From Ferrimonas sediminicola (GTDB lineage Bacteria; Pseudomonadota; Gammaproteobacteria; Enterobacterales; Shewanellaceae), in assembly GCF_005116715.1 (NCBI RefSeq), contig NZ_SWCI01000008.1, positions 62,001-126,000 on the forward strand: 64,000 nt of DNA. The letters are read 5' to 3'. Of the stretch, positions 63,470 through 64,000 are shown piece after piece. The stretch's first letter is position 1. The number at the start of each line of letters is the position of its first letter. Both the position numbers and the translations under genes were made by a program. The notes below the pieces were generated by a model. That model saw nothing but the letters and a program-made list of their open reading frames with translations, searched no databases and had not been told where the DNA came from.

Positions 63470-64000
63470 ATGACTGATTCATCACAGAGTAATTCACCCA
63501 AGGTGCAATGGGTGACCGTGGAGCCCGACTATCAGGGCCAGCGGATTGACAACTTTTTGCGCACTTTCCTTAAAGGGGTTCCTAAGAGTCTTATTTACCG
63601 ACTGCTTCGCAAGGGGGAGGTCCGGGTCAACAAGAAACGGATCAAGCCCGAGTACAAACTGCAGGCCGGCGACCTGCTGCGTATCGCCCCCATCCGCGTC
63701 TCTGAAAAGTCCCAGGAGGAGACCCTGCCGTCGGCCAAGTTGACCAAGGTGGCCCAGCTGGAGGAGTGCATTGTCTACGAGGACAAGCTGATCCTGGTGA
63801 TCAATAAGCCCTCTGGCATCGCGGTACACGGCGGCAGCGGGGTCAACTTCGGTGTGATCGAGGCCCTGCGCGCCCTGAGGCCGAAGGAGAAGCACCTGGA
63901 GCTGGTGCACCGGTTAGACCGGGCCACCTCCGGGCTGTTGATGCTGGCCAAGCGCCGCAGCGCCCTCAAGCACATGCAGGATCAGCTGCGCAGCAAGACC
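63470..64000 (+). CDS. rluC: 23S rRNA pseudouridine synthase RluC (5' part)
   Basis: The 177 residues present match RluC: an N-terminal S4 domain ([20 protein letters not shown]...[12 protein letters not shown]) and the start of the synthase domain with the catalytic Asp in [13 protein letters not shown]. The enzyme makes pseudouridines 955, 2504 and 2580 of 23S rRNA in E. coli. The gene runs off the window. An in-frame ATG at 63461 is an alternative start. Divergence from rne matches enteric gene order. Confidence 0.93.
   Translation, partial: MTDSSQSNSPKVQWVTVEPDYQGQRIDNFLRTFLKGVPKSLIYRLLRKGEVRVNKKRIKPEYKLQAGDLLRIAPIRVSEKSQEETLPSAKLTKVAQLEECIVYEDKLILVINKPSGIAVHGGSGVNFGVIEALRALRPKEKHLELVHRLDRATSGLLMLAKRRSALKHMQDQLRSKT

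Overview
The window comes from a respiratory marine gammaproteobacterium close to Ferrimonas/Shewanella. Evidence: an OmcA/MtrC-type decaheme cytochrome, a CymA-like quinol dehydrogenase, a CctA-type small tetraheme cytochrome, and housekeeping genes (glnS, fur, cobB, htpX, bcp, gcvR, dapA-bamC, astB, topA, ribB, cysB, queD, rne/rluC) that read as gammaproteobacterial. I count 46 CXXCH heme sites in ten proteins, so extracellular or periplasmic electron transfer is a major theme. The genus is an inference; no rRNA or tRNA gene was seen.

Layout. 0.4-4.5 kb: decaheme cell-surface cytochrome and divergent CymA-like tetraheme protein, then an acetate-type transporter (satP). 4.9-13.5 kb: ferrous iron uptake (feoAB) with a Fur-like box, glnS, fur, cobB, pepE, a candidate small RNA, htpX behind a sigma32-like promoter, and cctA behind a perfect FNR box. 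13.5-33.4 kb: mostly core genes (bcp, gcvR, dapA, bamC, DUF3360 transporter, astB, topA, ribB with an FMN riboswitch, cysB, queD, msrBA), then a hybrid histidine kinase and a chemoreceptor.

33.7-51.5 kb is the most interesting part. A first operon encodes an NHL-repeat lipoprotein, a TlpA-like thioredoxin, a histidine kinase, a sigma54-activating response regulator, a Sel1-repeat protein and a small cytochrome c with Cys where the Met ligand normally sits. A second operon encodes a tetraheme cytochrome with the layout of the Geobacter nanowire protein OmcE, a parvulin-type prolyl isomerase, an outer-membrane beta-barrel, four triheme cytochromes in two paralogous pairs, a helical unknown, a second NHL lipoprotein, an 11-heme cytochrome whose N-terminus repeats the OmcE-like pattern, and ResB. 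CcsA follows after an opposing TPR gene. Both operons start at near-perfect sigma54 -24/-12 elements, matching the regulator encoded between them. I read this as a self-contained, self-regulated system for building and charging an extracellular cytochrome filament with its own System II cytochrome c maturation. Homology is judged by eye and the function is inferred.

51.5-64 kb: a c-di-GMP phosphodiesterase-like protein, a PAS sensor with no output domain, several small membrane proteins, an LMW tyrosine phosphatase, a thioredoxin/CcdA fusion, RNase E with repetitive C-terminal tail, and the start of rluC at the window edge.
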